64,000 nucleotides of DNA from Variovorax sp. ZS18.2.2 (GTDB taxonomy: Bacteria > Pseudomonadota > Gammaproteobacteria > Burkholderiales > Burkholderiaceae_C), in the NCBI RefSeq assembly GCF_024701975.1, contig NZ_JANLNM010000001.1, positions 496,001 through 560,000 on the forward strand, read 5' to 3'. Of the stretch, positions 41,136-49,701 are shown piece after piece. Below the pieces are notes generated by a model. The model was given only the letters and a program-made list of their open reading frames with translations. It was not told the origin of the DNA and made no database searches. Within the stretch, counting starts at the first letter, position 1. Each line of letters starts with the position of its first letter. A program made the position numbers and the translations under genes.

Positions 41136-42089
41136 ATGCCAGAACCCACCGCTTTCGATGTCGCCCTGTTCGGCGAGGCCATGATGCTGCTGGTGGCGGA
41201 CCGCCCCGGGCCGCTGGAAAACGCAGAGGCGTTCCACAAGCGCACCGCGGGTGCCGAGACCAACGTGGCGATCGGCCTCTCGCGCCTGGGCCTCAAGGTG
41301 GGCTGGGCCAGCCGCCTGGGCACCGACTCGATGGCGCGTTCGCTGCTCGCGACGATGAAGGGCGAAGGCATCGACTGCTCGCACGTCATCTGCGATCCGG
41401 CGCAGCGCACCGGCTTCCAGTTCAAGGGCCGCGTCACCGACGGCAGCGACCCGCCTGTCGAATACCACCGCAAGGGTTCGGCCGCGAGCCAGATGGGGCC
41501 GGCCGATGTTGACGAAGCCTGGCTGCGCTCGGCGCGCCACCTGCACGCCACGGGCGTGTTCGCCGCGATCTCCGAGACCAGCCTGCAGGCTGCATTGAAG
41601 ACCATGGATGTGATGCGTGCGGCTGGCCGCACGATCTCGTTCGACACCAACCTGCGCCCGACGCTGTGGTCTTCGACCGAGACGATGCGCCACTGGATCA
41701 ACGAACTCGCCTCGCGTGCCGACTGGGTGCTGCCCGGCATCGAAGAGGGCCTGCTGCTCACCGGTCACAGCGAGCCCGAGGCCGTCGCGCGCTTCTATCG
41801 CGAGCGCGGCGCGAAGTTGGTGGTCGTCAAGCTCGGCGCCGAGGGCGCCTACTACGACAGCGACGTGGCCGGCACCGGCCGCGTCGAAGGCTTTCCGGTG
41901 AAGGAAGTGATCGACACCGTGGGCGCGGGCGACGGCTTCGCGGCCGGTGTGGTGAGTGCGCTGCTCGAAGGCAAGAGCGTGCCCGAGGCGGTGCGCCGCG
42001 GCGCGTGGATCGGTGCGCGCGCCGTGCAGGTGCTGGGCGATACCGAGGGCCTGCCGACGCGTGCGCAACTCGAAGAAGCGGGACTCTGA
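41136..42089 (+). CDS. kguK: 2-ketogluconate kinase KguK-like (PfkB family)
   Basis: 317 aa, ribokinase/PfkB fold. GGAETN-type start of the sugar pocket (AGAETNVAIGLSRLG, 39-53) and DTVGAGDGF near 260 with anion-hole GAGD (263-266) and catalytic Asp266. By sequence alone it could be called a 2-keto-3-deoxygluconate kinase; the neighbours kguE, kguD and a PtxS operator make phosphorylation of 2-ketogluconate to 2-keto-6-phosphogluconate the better call. Five bases before kguD. Confidence 0.82.
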   Translation: MPEPTAFDVALFGEAMMLLVADRPGPLENAEAFHKRTAGAETNVAIGLSRLGLKVGWASRLGTDSMARSLLATMKGEGIDCSHVICDPAQRTGFQFKGRVTDGSDPPVEYHRKGSAASQMGPADVDEAWLRSARHLHATGVFAAISETSLQAALKTMDVMRAAGRTISFDTNLRPTLWSSTETMRHWINELASRADWVLPGIEEGLLLTGHSEPEAVARFYRERGAKLVVVKLGAEGAYYDSDVAGTGRVEGFPVKEVIDTVGAGDGFAAGVVSALLEGKSVPEAVRRGAWIGARAVQVLGDTEGLPTRAQLEEAGL

Positions 42090-42094
42090 AGAAC

Positions 42095-43075
42095 ATGACG
42101 AAAAAGAACGTGCTCGTTTTCCGGCCCTTGCCCGAAGACCAACTCGCGCGCTTGCAGGCTGCGCACCACGTCACCGTGGCCGATCCGCGCAAGGAGCCCG
42201 AGGCCTTCGCCGCCGCGCTCGCCACCGCGAACGGTTTGATCGGATCGAGCCACACGGTCGATGCCGCGCTGCTCGATGCGGCACCGAAGCTCGAGGTGAT
42301 CTCCAGCGTGTCGGTCGGTGTCGACAACTACCTGCTGGCCGAGCTGCACAAGCGCGGCATCGTGCTGTGCCACACGCCCGACGTGCTCACCGAGACCGTG
42401 GCCGACACGGTGTTCGCGATCCTCATGGCCACGCAGCGCCGCGTCGTCGAACTCTCGAACCTAGTGCGCGAAGGCCGCTGGACCAAGAACATCGGCGAAG
42501 AGCTTTTCGGCACCGACGTGCATGGCAAGACGCTGGGCATCCTGGGCTTTGGCCGCATCGGCCAGGCCGTGGCACGGCGCGCGGCGCTGGGCTTTGGGAT
42601 GCCGGTGCTCTATCACGCACGCCGCCCGGTCGACCTGGCCGCGCAGGCGCCCGAGCTGCAAGGCCGCGCCACGCACACGCCGTTGGATGACCTGCTCGCG
42701 CGCGCCGACATCGTGCTCGCGATGCTGCCGCTGACCGAGGCCACGCGCGGCATGATCGACACCGCCTTCTTCGCGCGCATGAAGCCGGGGGCATCGTTCA
42801 TCAACGGCGGCCGCGGCGCCACGGTGAACGAAGAGGCGCTGCTCCACGCGCTCGACCACGGCACGCTGCGCGCCGCCGGCCTCGATGTGTTCGCGAAGGA
42901 ACCGCTGCCCGCCGATTCACCGCTGCGCACGCACCCGCGCGTGACGCCGCTGCCGCACATCGGCTCGGCCACGCACGAGACGCGGCACGCGATGGCGGAG
43001 CTCGCGACGACCAACCTGCTGCAGGTGCTGGCCGGAGAGAAGCCGACGGCGCCTTACGACACGACCGCCGCATGA
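42095..43075 (+). CDS. kguD: 2-ketogluconate-6-phosphate reductase KguD-like (D-2-hydroxyacid dehydrogenase)
   Basis: 326 aa. NAD(P)-binding GFGRIG at 151-156; the D-2-hydroxyacid dehydrogenase catalytic residues Arg240 (NGGRG), Glu269 (FAKEP) and His288 (LPHIGSAT) are all present. HARRP after the second strand suggests NADPH preference. With kguK it would convert 2-ketogluconate to 6-phosphogluconate and feed the Entner-Doudoroff or pentose phosphate route. Homologous to GhrB/TkrA ketogluconate reductases, which is the alternative call. Confidence 0.83.
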   Translation: MTKKNVLVFRPLPEDQLARLQAAHHVTVADPRKEPEAFAAALATANGLIGSSHTVDAALLDAAPKLEVISSVSVGVDNYLLAELHKRGIVLCHTPDVLTETVADTVFAILMATQRRVVELSNLVREGRWTKNIGEELFGTDVHGKTLGILGFGRIGQAVARRAALGFGMPVLYHARRPVDLAAQAPELQGRATHTPLDDLLARADIVLAMLPLTEATRGMIDTAFFARMKPGASFINGGRGATVNEEALLHALDHGTLRAAGLDVFAKEPLPADSPLRTHPRVTPLPHIGSATHETRHAMAELATTNLLQVLAGEKPTAPYDTTAA

Positions 43076-43091
43076 CTGCGACCCTGCTTTT

Positions 43092-43192
43092 CTCCCTCCC
43101 CCTCTGGGGGAGGGCTGGGGTGGGGGCAAGCGGCGCATCCATCGAGCGCTCTGCCTGCCCCCATCCCAACCTTCCCCCAGAGGGGGAAGGAG
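43092..43192. repeat. Double-hairpin GC-rich palindromic element between kguD and ptxS
   Basis: Left arm 43092-43128 contains CCCTCCCCC-TCT-GGGGGAGGG; right arm 43156-43192 contains CCTTCCCCC-AGA-GGGGGAAGG. Each is a 9-bp hairpin, and the two arms are also largely complementary to each other. Resembles the REP-like intergenic palindromes common in Comamonadaceae. It sits between operon and regulator and may reduce transcription into ptxS or protect the mRNA end. Confidence 0.75.
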
Positions 43193-43199
43193 CAAGACC

Positions 43200-44225
43200 A
43201 TGAAGCCCACGGGCCGCGCTACCATCGCCGATGTCGCCGAAGCGGCGGGCGTTTCCAAAGCCACCGTCTCGCGCTTCCTCAACCATCGCGAGCGGCTGCT
43301 CAGCCCCGACATCGCCGCCCGCGTCGAGGTGGCAATTGCGGCACTGGCCTATTCGCCGAGCCCGATGGCGCAAGCGCTGAGCCACGGCCGCTCGCGGCTC
43401 ATCGGCCTGATCGTGGCGGACATCACCAACCCGTATTCGGTGGCGGTGCTGCGCGGCGCCGAGAAGGCCTGCCAGGACGCCGGCTACCTCGTGATGCTGT
43501 TCAACCTCGGCAACGAGAGCGAACGCGAGCGCGAGGCCATCGATGCACTCGCGGGCTACCAGGTCGATGGCTTCATCCTCAACACGCTCGGGCGCGGCAG
43601 CAACGTGGTCGATGCGGTCACGCTGCATGGCAAGCCCGCGGTGCTGGTCGACCGCCGCCACACGGGCATGCACACCGACTTCGTTTCGCTCGACAACCAT
43701 GCGGCGATGCAGGCCACCTGCAACCACCTGGTCGAGGGCGGGTATCGCGAACTGCTCTACGTCACCGAGCCGCAGAAGGGCGTGAGCTCGCGGCGCGAGC
43801 GCACGGCCGCGTTCGGCGCATGCGTGTCGGCGCACGAGCCGCGCGTGGCGGGCGAGGTGTTCGAAAGCGTCGAAGGCGAGGGCGATGCGCTCGATGCCGC
43901 GCTGACCGCCTTGCGCAAGCGCGCCAAGCGGGGCCGCCGCGCCGCCGTGGTCGCGGGCAATGCCGTGGTCACGCTGCGTGTGGCGCAGGCCATGGCGCGC
44001 CTCGGCCTGCATTTCGGTGACGACCTGGGCTTCGTCGGCTTCGACGATCCCGAATGGGCCTCGCTGATCGGCCCGGGCCTGAGCACCGTGGCACAGCCGA
44101 CCGACGCCATCGGCCGCACCGCCGCTACATGCCTGATCGAGCGGCTGCGGGGGCTGGATTCTGCGCCACGCCAGCTTCTGCTTCCAGGGGAGCTGATGGT
44201 GCGGGGCTCGTCGCAGGCGCGATAG
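43200..44225 (+). CDS. ptxS: LacI-family repressor, PtxS-like
   Basis: 341 aa. N-terminal helix-turn-helix TIADVAEAAGVSKATVSRFLN (8-28) and hinge helix, then a periplasmic-binding-type effector domain. Gene closes the kgu operon, and the 14-bp operator upstream of the operon is the exact PtxS palindrome, so it most likely represses the operon until 2-ketogluconate is present. The ribosome-binding site GGAAGGAG forms the end of the double-hairpin element, so that structure may also limit its translation. Confidence 0.85.
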   Translation: MKPTGRATIADVAEAAGVSKATVSRFLNHRERLLSPDIAARVEVAIAALAYSPSPMAQALSHGRSRLIGLIVADITNPYSVAVLRGAEKACQDAGYLVMLFNLGNESEREREAIDALAGYQVDGFILNTLGRGSNVVDAVTLHGKPAVLVDRRHTGMHTDFVSLDNHAAMQATCNHLVEGGYRELLYVTEPQKGVSSRRERTAAFGACVSAHEPRVAGEVFESVEGEGDALDAALTALRKRAKRGRRAAVVAGNAVVTLRVAQAMARLGLHFGDDLGFVGFDDPEWASLIGPGLSTVAQPTDAIGRTAATCLIERLRGLDSAPRQLLLPGELMVRGSSQAR

Positions 44226-44383
44226 GGTGCTGTCCCACCAATAGCTGCGCATGAAATCGCGCCTTTCGCGCCAGGGCGGCGTTGCAAATCCTCGCGATAC
44301 CGACGGTATCGCTGCGGTTTGCGCCTTGCCCTGACGCGAAACGCATCGATTTCATCTGCGCAGCTATTGGTGGGACAGCACCC
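44225..44383. repeat. 159-bp imperfect palindrome between convergent ptxS and GMC genes
   Basis: Ends are a perfect 26-bp inverted repeat (GGGTGCTGTCCCACCAATAG continuing CTGCGC), inner arms are near-matches (ATGAAATCG, TTTCGCG.CAGGGC) and the centre is GCGATACCGACGGTATCGC. It starts on the last base of the ptxS stop and extends into the 3' end of the GMC gene, supplying its last codons (V-L-S-H-Q-stop). Looks like a miniature palindromic element or a very long bidirectional terminator; no target duplication seen. Confidence 0.8.
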
Positions 44384-46025
44384 TGGCGTCCTGCACCGCG
44401 CGATCGAAGGTGATCGGCCCGCGCATCCAGTCGGCCGCACGCTCGGCAATCATGATCGTCGGCGCATTGGTGTTGCCACCGATCAGCGTCGGCATCACCG
44501 AGGCGTCGACCACGCGCAGGTTCTCGATGCCGTGCACGCGCAGTTTCGGATCGACCACCGCCATCGCATCCACGCCCATCTTGCAGGTGCCCACCGGGTG
44601 GTAGATGGTGTCGGCGCGCGCGCGGATGTGCTGCGTGAGCTCTTCGTCGGAGTGCGCATCGGCCGTGTAGACCTCGCGGTGCCGGTACTTCTCGAGCGCC
44701 GGCGCGCGCAGGATCTCGCGCATCTTCTTCACGCCCTGCAGCAGCAGCGCCATGTCTTCGGCGTCGGAGAGAAACCGCGGGTCGATGCGCGGTGCCGACA
44801 GCGGGTTCGCATCGTTCAGCCGCACGTCGCCGCGGCCCTTGGGACGCAGCACGCACACATGGCACGAGAAGCCGAAGCCCGCATGCAGCTTGCGCGCATG
44901 GTCGTCGGTGATCGCGATCACGAAATGCAGTTGCAGGTCGGGCCGGCGCAATTCGCGCGACGACTTGATGAAGGCGCCGCCTTCGGCAAAGGGTGTCGCG
45001 ACGAGGCCCTTGCCGCTCTTGCGCCACTCGAAGATCGCCTTCATCAGCTTCAACCCGGCTTTCACGCCGATGCCGAAAAGGTCGGTGTCCTTCGAGGTGT
45101 AGGCGAGTATGAAATCCGTGTGGTCCTGCAGGTTCTGGCCGACGCCCGGCAGCGCATGCCGCACCGCGATGCCGTGGCGGCCCAACTCGGCGGGGTCGCC
45201 GATGCCCGAGAGCATCAGCAGTTGCGGCGAGTTGAAGGCGCCGCCGCACAGCGCCACTTCGCGATGCGCGCGGATGACTTCGGTGGCGCCGCCGCGCCGC
45301 ACTTCCACGCCGGTGGCGCGGCTGTCCTCGAGCACCACGCGCAGGGCCTGCGTGCCGGTCAGCACCGTGAGGTTGGGGCGGTTCATCACCGGGTGCAGGT
45401 ACGCCGCGGCCGCCGAACAGCGCTCGCCGTTCTTCGCGCCGCCGTGGAACTGCGTGACCTGGTAGAGGCCCGCGCCTTCCTGCTCGGCGCCGTTGAAATC
45501 GTCGTTGCGCGGAATGCCGCACTCCGCGGCCGCCCGCACGAAGTCTTCGGTGATCGGACGCGGGCTCTGCTGCTCGGACACCTGCAGCGGCCCGGCTCCG
45601 CCGTGCATCGCACTCTCGCCGCGCTCGTTGCCTTCGGCACGTTTGAAGTACGGCAGCACCTCGTCGAACGACCAACCCGCGCAGCCGGCGCGCGCCCAGT
45701 CGTCGTAGTCGTCGCGATGGCCGCGCACATAGAGCATGGCGTTGATCGCGCTCGATCCGCCGAGACAGCGCCCGCGCGGCTGGTAGCCGCGGCGCCCGTT
45801 CAGGCCGGGCTGCGGCACGGTCTGGTAGGCGTAGTTGTTGATCTTCGGGCGGCCCGGCAGCATCGCCACCGTGGCGGTGGGGGCCCGCACCAGGATGCCG
45901 CGGCCGTCGCCGCCGGCTTCGATCAGGCAGACCGTCACGCCCGGGTCTTCGCTGAGACGGGAGGCCAGCGTCGCGCCGCCGGAGCCACCGCCCACGATCA
46001 CGTAGTCGAATTCCATGGCGCTCAT
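44364..46025 (-). CDS. GMC-family FAD-dependent oxidoreductase (choline/alcohol dehydrogenase-like)
   Basis: 553 aa. FAD motif VIVGGGSGGATLASRL (about 8-23), GMC signature 1 GRCLGGSSAINAMLYVRG (about 83-100), signature 2 GAFNSPQLLMLSGIG, catalytic His in YHPVGTCKMG and the C-terminal GNTNAPTIMIAERAAD. Probably a membrane- or cytosol-associated alcohol dehydrogenase; the choline dehydrogenase label should not be taken literally. Start ATG 46025 is near an AAAGGA site; ATG 46016 is possible. Its last codons lie in the 159-bp palindrome. Confidence 0.9.
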   Translation of the reverse strand: MSAMEFDYVIVGGGSGGATLASRLSEDPGVTVCLIEAGGDGRGILVRAPTATVAMLPGRPKINNYAYQTVPQPGLNGRRGYQPRGRCLGGSSAINAMLYVRGHRDDYDDWARAGCAGWSFDEVLPYFKRAEGNERGESAMHGGAGPLQVSEQQSPRPITEDFVRAAAECGIPRNDDFNGAEQEGAGLYQVTQFHGGAKNGERCSAAAAYLHPVMNRPNLTVLTGTQALRVVLEDSRATGVEVRRGGATEVIRAHREVALCGGAFNSPQLLMLSGIGDPAELGRHGIAVRHALPGVGQNLQDHTDFILAYTSKDTDLFGIGVKAGLKLMKAIFEWRKSGKGLVATPFAEGGAFIKSSRELRRPDLQLHFVIAITDDHARKLHAGFGFSCHVCVLRPKGRGDVRLNDANPLSAPRIDPRFLSDAEDMALLLQGVKKMREILRAPALEKYRHREVYTADAHSDEELTQHIRARADTIYHPVGTCKMGVDAMAVVDPKLRVHGIENLRVVDASVMPTLIGGNTNAPTIMIAERAADWMRGPITFDRAVQDARVLSHQ

Positions 46026-46166
46026 GTTCCTTTTGTTGTTGCGGCCTGCCGGGCGGGATCGACTGTAGGAACAACGCGCAGACGGGCACCTAGCGTTTTC
46101 CCGTTGGTCGAAGGTATGCAGCCGGCCGCAGCTCCCGGGTTTCCCCTGCCACCCGCGACAGGGGAT

Positions 46167-46196
46167 TGACAGGTCCTTGCACCAAACTGATGCAAC
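46167..46196 (+). promoter_or_regulatory. Candidate promoter and operator of the serine-hydrolase gene
   Basis: A consensus TTGACA at 46167-46172 is followed, at the spacer/-10 position, by the inverted repeat TTGCA-N9-TGCAA (46178-46196), 33 bases before the ATG. The -10 box itself is poor, which fits an activator-dependent promoter. Confidence 0.4.
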
Positions 46197-46228
46197 CTGT
46201 CCATCCGCAAGACAAGGAAGCCAACAAC

Positions 46229-47788
46229 ATGCAAGAGACAACAACGATCCCTTCCGCCATCTCGCGCCGCGGCCTGCTGCGCCTTTCCCTCGGCGGCACC
46301 GCCATGGCCTCGCTGCCTGGCATCGGCTGGGCCGCCACCGGCGCCGCTGCACCGGTCTTTGCCGACGGCCTGCCGCGCAGCCGGCCCGAGGCGCAGGGCA
46401 TCTCGCCCGCGGCGATCCTCGCCTTCCTCGACGATGCGGAGCGCGGTGCGTTCGAACTGCACAGCTTCATGCTGTGGCGCAACGGCCATGTGGTGGCCGA
46501 GGGCTGGTGGGACCCCTACAAGCCCGAGCGCCGGCACATGACGCACTCGCTCACGAAGAGCGTGACCGTGTGCGCGGTGGGCATGGCGATTGCCGATGGC
46601 AAGTTCAGCCTCGACGACAAGGTCGTCTCCTTCTTCCCAGAGCACCTGCCGCCTACCGTCAGCGCCAACCTCGCGGCGATGACGGTGCGCGACCTGCTGA
46701 CGATGCGCACCGGCCACGAGTCGATGGTGTCGGGCTCGGTGTGGCGGCCGATCCGCACGAGCTGGATCGCGGAGTTCTTCAAGATCCCGGTGGTCTACAC
46801 GCCGGGCAGCAAGTTCGTCTACACGAGCGCGGCCACCTACATGCTGTCGGCCATCGTCACGAAGACCACGGGGCAGTCGACGGCCGATTACCTCAAGCCC
46901 CGCTTCTTCGATCCGCTGGGCATCACCGGCTACGAGTGGGACGTGGGGCCCGAGGGCATCTCGCCCGGCGCCAACGGCCTGAGCTGGAAGACGGTCGATT
47001 CGCTCAAGCTCGGCATCCTGCATGCGCAGAACGGCCAGTGGAACGGCAAGCAGATCCTCACGAAGGAATGGGTCGCGTCGGTGCACCAGCCGCACACCAA
47101 GGACCGCTATGGCTACCAGTGGTGGCTGGGCCAGCACGGTGCCTACAACGCCGACGGATTGTTCGGCCAGTATTCGGTGGTGTTCCCCGAGCAGAACGCG
47201 GTGCTCGCGCTCAACTCGGCGCTGCCGCCGAAGGCAGGCTTCAATGCGGGCATTCTGTACAAGCACTTTCCCGCGGCGTTCGGCAACACGCTGCCGGCCA
47301 GCGAGCGGGACTACGCCACGCTGAAGAACCGCACGCGCACGCTGCAACTCCTCCCGCCGGTGAAGGCGACGAGTTCTCCCGTCGCGGCGAACGTCTCGGG
47401 CGTGCGCTTCGACTTTCCCGAGAACGCGGAGAAGGTGAAGTCGATGCGCCTCGACTTCACGGGCGACATCTGCACCTTCACGATGGAAGACGACCGCGGA
47501 ACGCACAAGGTGCAGGCCGGGTTGAAGAAGCCCTTCGAGGGCGACACCACCATCACCGGCAACAAGCTGCACCACGAGTACCAGCCCGACGTGATGCGCG
47601 TGGTGGCCAGCGGCGAATGGCGCGACGCGCGCACCTTCGTCATGACGTGGACCTTCGTCGAGTCGGCGTTCCGCGACACGGTGGAGTGCCGCTTCTCGGG
47701 GCCGTACATGCGCTTCGACCGCAGCGTGAACGTCAACTCCAGCGCGACGGAACTGCCGACGCTCACGGGGACCCGCGCGAAGGCTTGA
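46229..47788 (+). CDS. Exported serine hydrolase (class C beta-lactamase/esterase family)
   Basis: 519 aa. Twin-arginine signal ISRRGLLRLSLGG (11-23) with cleavage near residue 40. Catalytic SxxK is Ser107-L-T-Lys110, and a YTS triad follows around residue 200. The C-terminal 120 residues form a separate beta-sandwich-like lipocalin-type domain. The family includes esterases, D-amino-acid amidases and carboxypeptidases; beta-lactamase activity is not implied. AAGGAAG site before the ATG at 46229. Confidence 0.87.
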   Translation: MQETTTIPSAISRRGLLRLSLGGTAMASLPGIGWAATGAAAPVFADGLPRSRPEAQGISPAAILAFLDDAERGAFELHSFMLWRNGHVVAEGWWDPYKPERRHMTHSLTKSVTVCAVGMAIADGKFSLDDKVVSFFPEHLPPTVSANLAAMTVRDLLTMRTGHESMVSGSVWRPIRTSWIAEFFKIPVVYTPGSKFVYTSAATYMLSAIVTKTTGQSTADYLKPRFFDPLGITGYEWDVGPEGISPGANGLSWKTVDSLKLGILHAQNGQWNGKQILTKEWVASVHQPHTKDRYGYQWWLGQHGAYNADGLFGQYSVVFPEQNAVLALNSALPPKAGFNAGILYKHFPAAFGNTLPASERDYATLKNRTRTLQLLPPVKATSSPVAANVSGVRFDFPENAEKVKSMRLDFTGDICTFTMEDDRGTHKVQAGLKKPFEGDTTITGNKLHHEYQPDVMRVVASGEWRDARTFVMTWTFVESAFRDTVECRFSGPYMRFDRSVNVNSSATELPTLTGTRAKA

Positions 47789-47807
47789 GACAGCTGACTG
47801 AGACCGG

Positions 47808-48947
47808 TCACCAGCCGTGGAAGCGGCCCCAGGGCTGCAGCGCGCCGTCTTCGGCCAGCGCCTGGTACTCGGGGAATTGCGCGCCGGTGGCGCACGCGTG
47901 GTTGGGCAGGATGCGCAGGCGCGTGCCGATCGGAAAGCGCGTCGCAATGTCGGTGTCGGGCGCACCTTCGCGCGACAGGATGCCGTGTTCCTGGTTCGCA
48001 CCGCTGAGCACGTAGCCGTCGAGCACCGCGCCGTCGAGCCCGCAGACCTGGCCGTAGCCGTAGTCGCGCTTCTGTTTCTGCGTGCCGCGGTCGCGGCTCA
48101 TCGCCATCCAGCCCGCATCGACGATGGCCCAGCCCTTCTCGACCTGGTGGCCGATCACGGTGGTGAGCACGCTCAGCGCGATCTCGTCCGTGTCGCACAC
48201 GCCGACGTTGCGCATCACGAGGTCGAAGAAAACATAGACGCCCGCGCGCACTTCGGTCACGCCATCGAGGCGCTCGGCCATCAGCGCCGTCGGCGTGGAG
48301 CCCACGCTGACGATGGGGCAGGGCAGGCCCGCATCGCGAAGCCGCTGCGCGGCGCGCACGCAGCCGGCGCGCTCCTGCTCGGCCATGGCCTTGAGCGCTT
48401 CCGGCGTGTCGAGGTCGTAGCTGGAGCCCGCGTGCGTCATCACGCCGGCGAGGCGCATGCCGCCGTCGTGCAGCACGTGGGCAACCGCTAGCAGCACGTC
48501 GTCGTCCGGGCGGATACCGGAGCGGTGGCCGTCGGTGTCGACTTCGATCAGCACCTCGAAGACTTCGCTGTTCGCGCGGCCGAACTCGGCGATGGCGCGT
48601 GCCGAGGCCACGCCGTCCGTGATGATCGAAAGCGCGCAGCCGCGGCGGCGCAGCTCGAGCGCATGCGGCAGCCGGTGCTGTGCCATGCCCACCGCGTAGA
48701 GGATGTCGGTAAAGCCCGCGGCGAAGAACTGCTCGGCCTCCTTCAGCGTGGAGACGGTGATGCCCTGCGCGCCCGCATCGCGCTGCGCGCGCGCCACGTC
48801 GATGCACTTGCTGGTCTTCACGTGCGGCCGGAAACGCACGCCAAGCGCGTTCATGCGCGCCTGCATCCGCGCGATGTTGTGCTGCATGCGCGGCCGCTCG
48901 ACGATGGCGGCGGGCGTGTCGATGGTGAAGAGAGAAGGGGTGTTCAT
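47808..48947 (-). CDS. DSD1-family PLP enzyme (D-serine dehydratase / D-threonine aldolase-like)
   Basis: 379 aa, fold III PLP enzyme. Schiff-base Lys44 in RPHVKTSK; C-terminal metal motif His350-Ala-Cys352 (NHACAT). A His-x-Cys pair is the zinc site of DSD1-type D-serine dehydratases, whereas D-threonine aldolases have His-x-Asp, so a dehydratase/deaminase on a D-3-hydroxy amino acid is the better guess. Encoded 13 bases after the HAD gene, under a divergent LysR regulator. Confidence 0.85.
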   Translation of the reverse strand: MNTPSLFTIDTPAAIVERPRMQHNIARMQARMNALGVRFRPHVKTSKCIDVARAQRDAGAQGITVSTLKEAEQFFAAGFTDILYAVGMAQHRLPHALELRRRGCALSIITDGVASARAIAEFGRANSEVFEVLIEVDTDGHRSGIRPDDDVLLAVAHVLHDGGMRLAGVMTHAGSSYDLDTPEALKAMAEQERAGCVRAAQRLRDAGLPCPIVSVGSTPTALMAERLDGVTEVRAGVYVFFDLVMRNVGVCDTDEIALSVLTTVIGHQVEKGWAIVDAGWMAMSRDRGTQKQKRDYGYGQVCGLDGAVLDGYVLSGANQEHGILSREGAPDTDIATRFPIGTRLRILPNHACATGAQFPEYQALAEDGALQPWGRFHGW

Positions 48948-48960
48948 GAAGGAGTTCCGT

Positions 48961-49623
48961 TCAGGCAATCGAAGCGAAGGATTGGAGCCACGGCAGCGCG
49001 GGTGCGAGCGTCGCGGCCTGTTGTTCAGGCGGTGGCGCACCGTTCGGCAAGGCGAGCCCCACGCGGTTGTGCCAGAAGGTGCGCAGGCCCACCGCCGAGG
49101 TGCCGAACATGTCGTAGCCCGAGCCGGCGACGAAGGCGGCATCGCTCGCCTGCACGCCGAGGCGGTCGAGCGCCATGCGGTAGGGGCGCGGGTCGGGCTT
49201 GTAGAAGCCGGCTTCTTCGGAGGTGACGACCACGTCCCAGTCGACGCCGAGCAACGCCGCTGCGCGATGGCCAAGCCGGCGCGAGCAGTTGGTGACCACC
49301 GCGAGCTGGCAGTGCGGCTTGAGCGCCTGCAGCAGTTCGCGTGCGCCGTCCCATGCGGGCAGTTCGTCCCAGTGCGCTTCGAGCGCATCCGGTGCGGTGT
49401 CGGCCATGCCGGTGTTGCGGGCGGCGTCTTTCACCAGTTGCTCGTAGGGCACGTAGGCGCCGCAACCGTAGGTGAGCCGCAGGTATTCGGCGCGCCATGC
49501 ACGGCCCTTTTCCTCGGAGCCCGCCGCGGCATTCCACACGGTCCAGGAGTCGAGCAGGGCTGTGAGCAGGTCGAAGAGCACGGCGCGTGGGTAGGCGTTG
49601 GTTGGGGAAACGGGGGCTTGCAT
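48961..49623 (-). CDS. Type II HAD-superfamily hydrolase (haloacid dehalogenase-like)
   Basis: 220 aa. Nucleophile Asp18 in LFDLLTALLDS; the second Asp of phosphatases is replaced by Leu, as in dehalogenase-like members. Motif II TNCSRR, motif III Lys in FYKPDPRPY, motif IV SGYDMFG with one acidic residue. This favours a 2-haloacid dehalogenase-type or other non-phosphatase hydrolysis. Upstream of the DSD1-like gene, so the two enzymes likely share a substrate pathway. Confidence 0.82.
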   Translation of the reverse strand: MQAPVSPTNAYPRAVLFDLLTALLDSWTVWNAAAGSEEKGRAWRAEYLRLTYGCGAYVPYEQLVKDAARNTGMADTAPDALEAHWDELPAWDGARELLQALKPHCQLAVVTNCSRRLGHRAAALLGVDWDVVVTSEEAGFYKPDPRPYRMALDRLGVQASDAAFVAGSGYDMFGTSAVGLRTFWHNRVGLALPNGAPPPEQQAATLAPALPWLQSFASIA

Positions 49624-49676
49624 GGGTACGGACTGTACGTTTCAAAGCCTTCGTTGTGCTTCAATGCGAACTCATC

Positions 49677-49701
49677 AATCGTTAAGCACAGATTAATGAT
49701 T
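49677..49701. promoter_or_regulatory. Inverted repeat overlapping the LysR start codon
   Basis: AATCGTTAA-N7-TTAATGATT: 9-base arms with one mismatch, AT-rich, in the 72-base gap between the divergent HAD and LysR genes and over the LysR ATG. Geometry suits an autoregulated LysR-type site. Confidence 0.45.

Noticed and set aside
41136..42089. 2-keto-3-deoxygluconate kinase (KdgK)
   Set aside because: Sequence alone permits it, but gene order, PtxS-like regulator and operator favour KguK.
43092..44383. Transposon or insertion sequence remnant carrying a transposase
   Set aside because: Both palindromes are present but no transposase coding potential is found near them, and no target duplications were seen.
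46229..47788. Class C beta-lactamase
   Set aside because: SxxK is present but overall layout with an extra C-terminal domain fits esterase/peptidase members; no evidence for beta-lactam hydrolysis.
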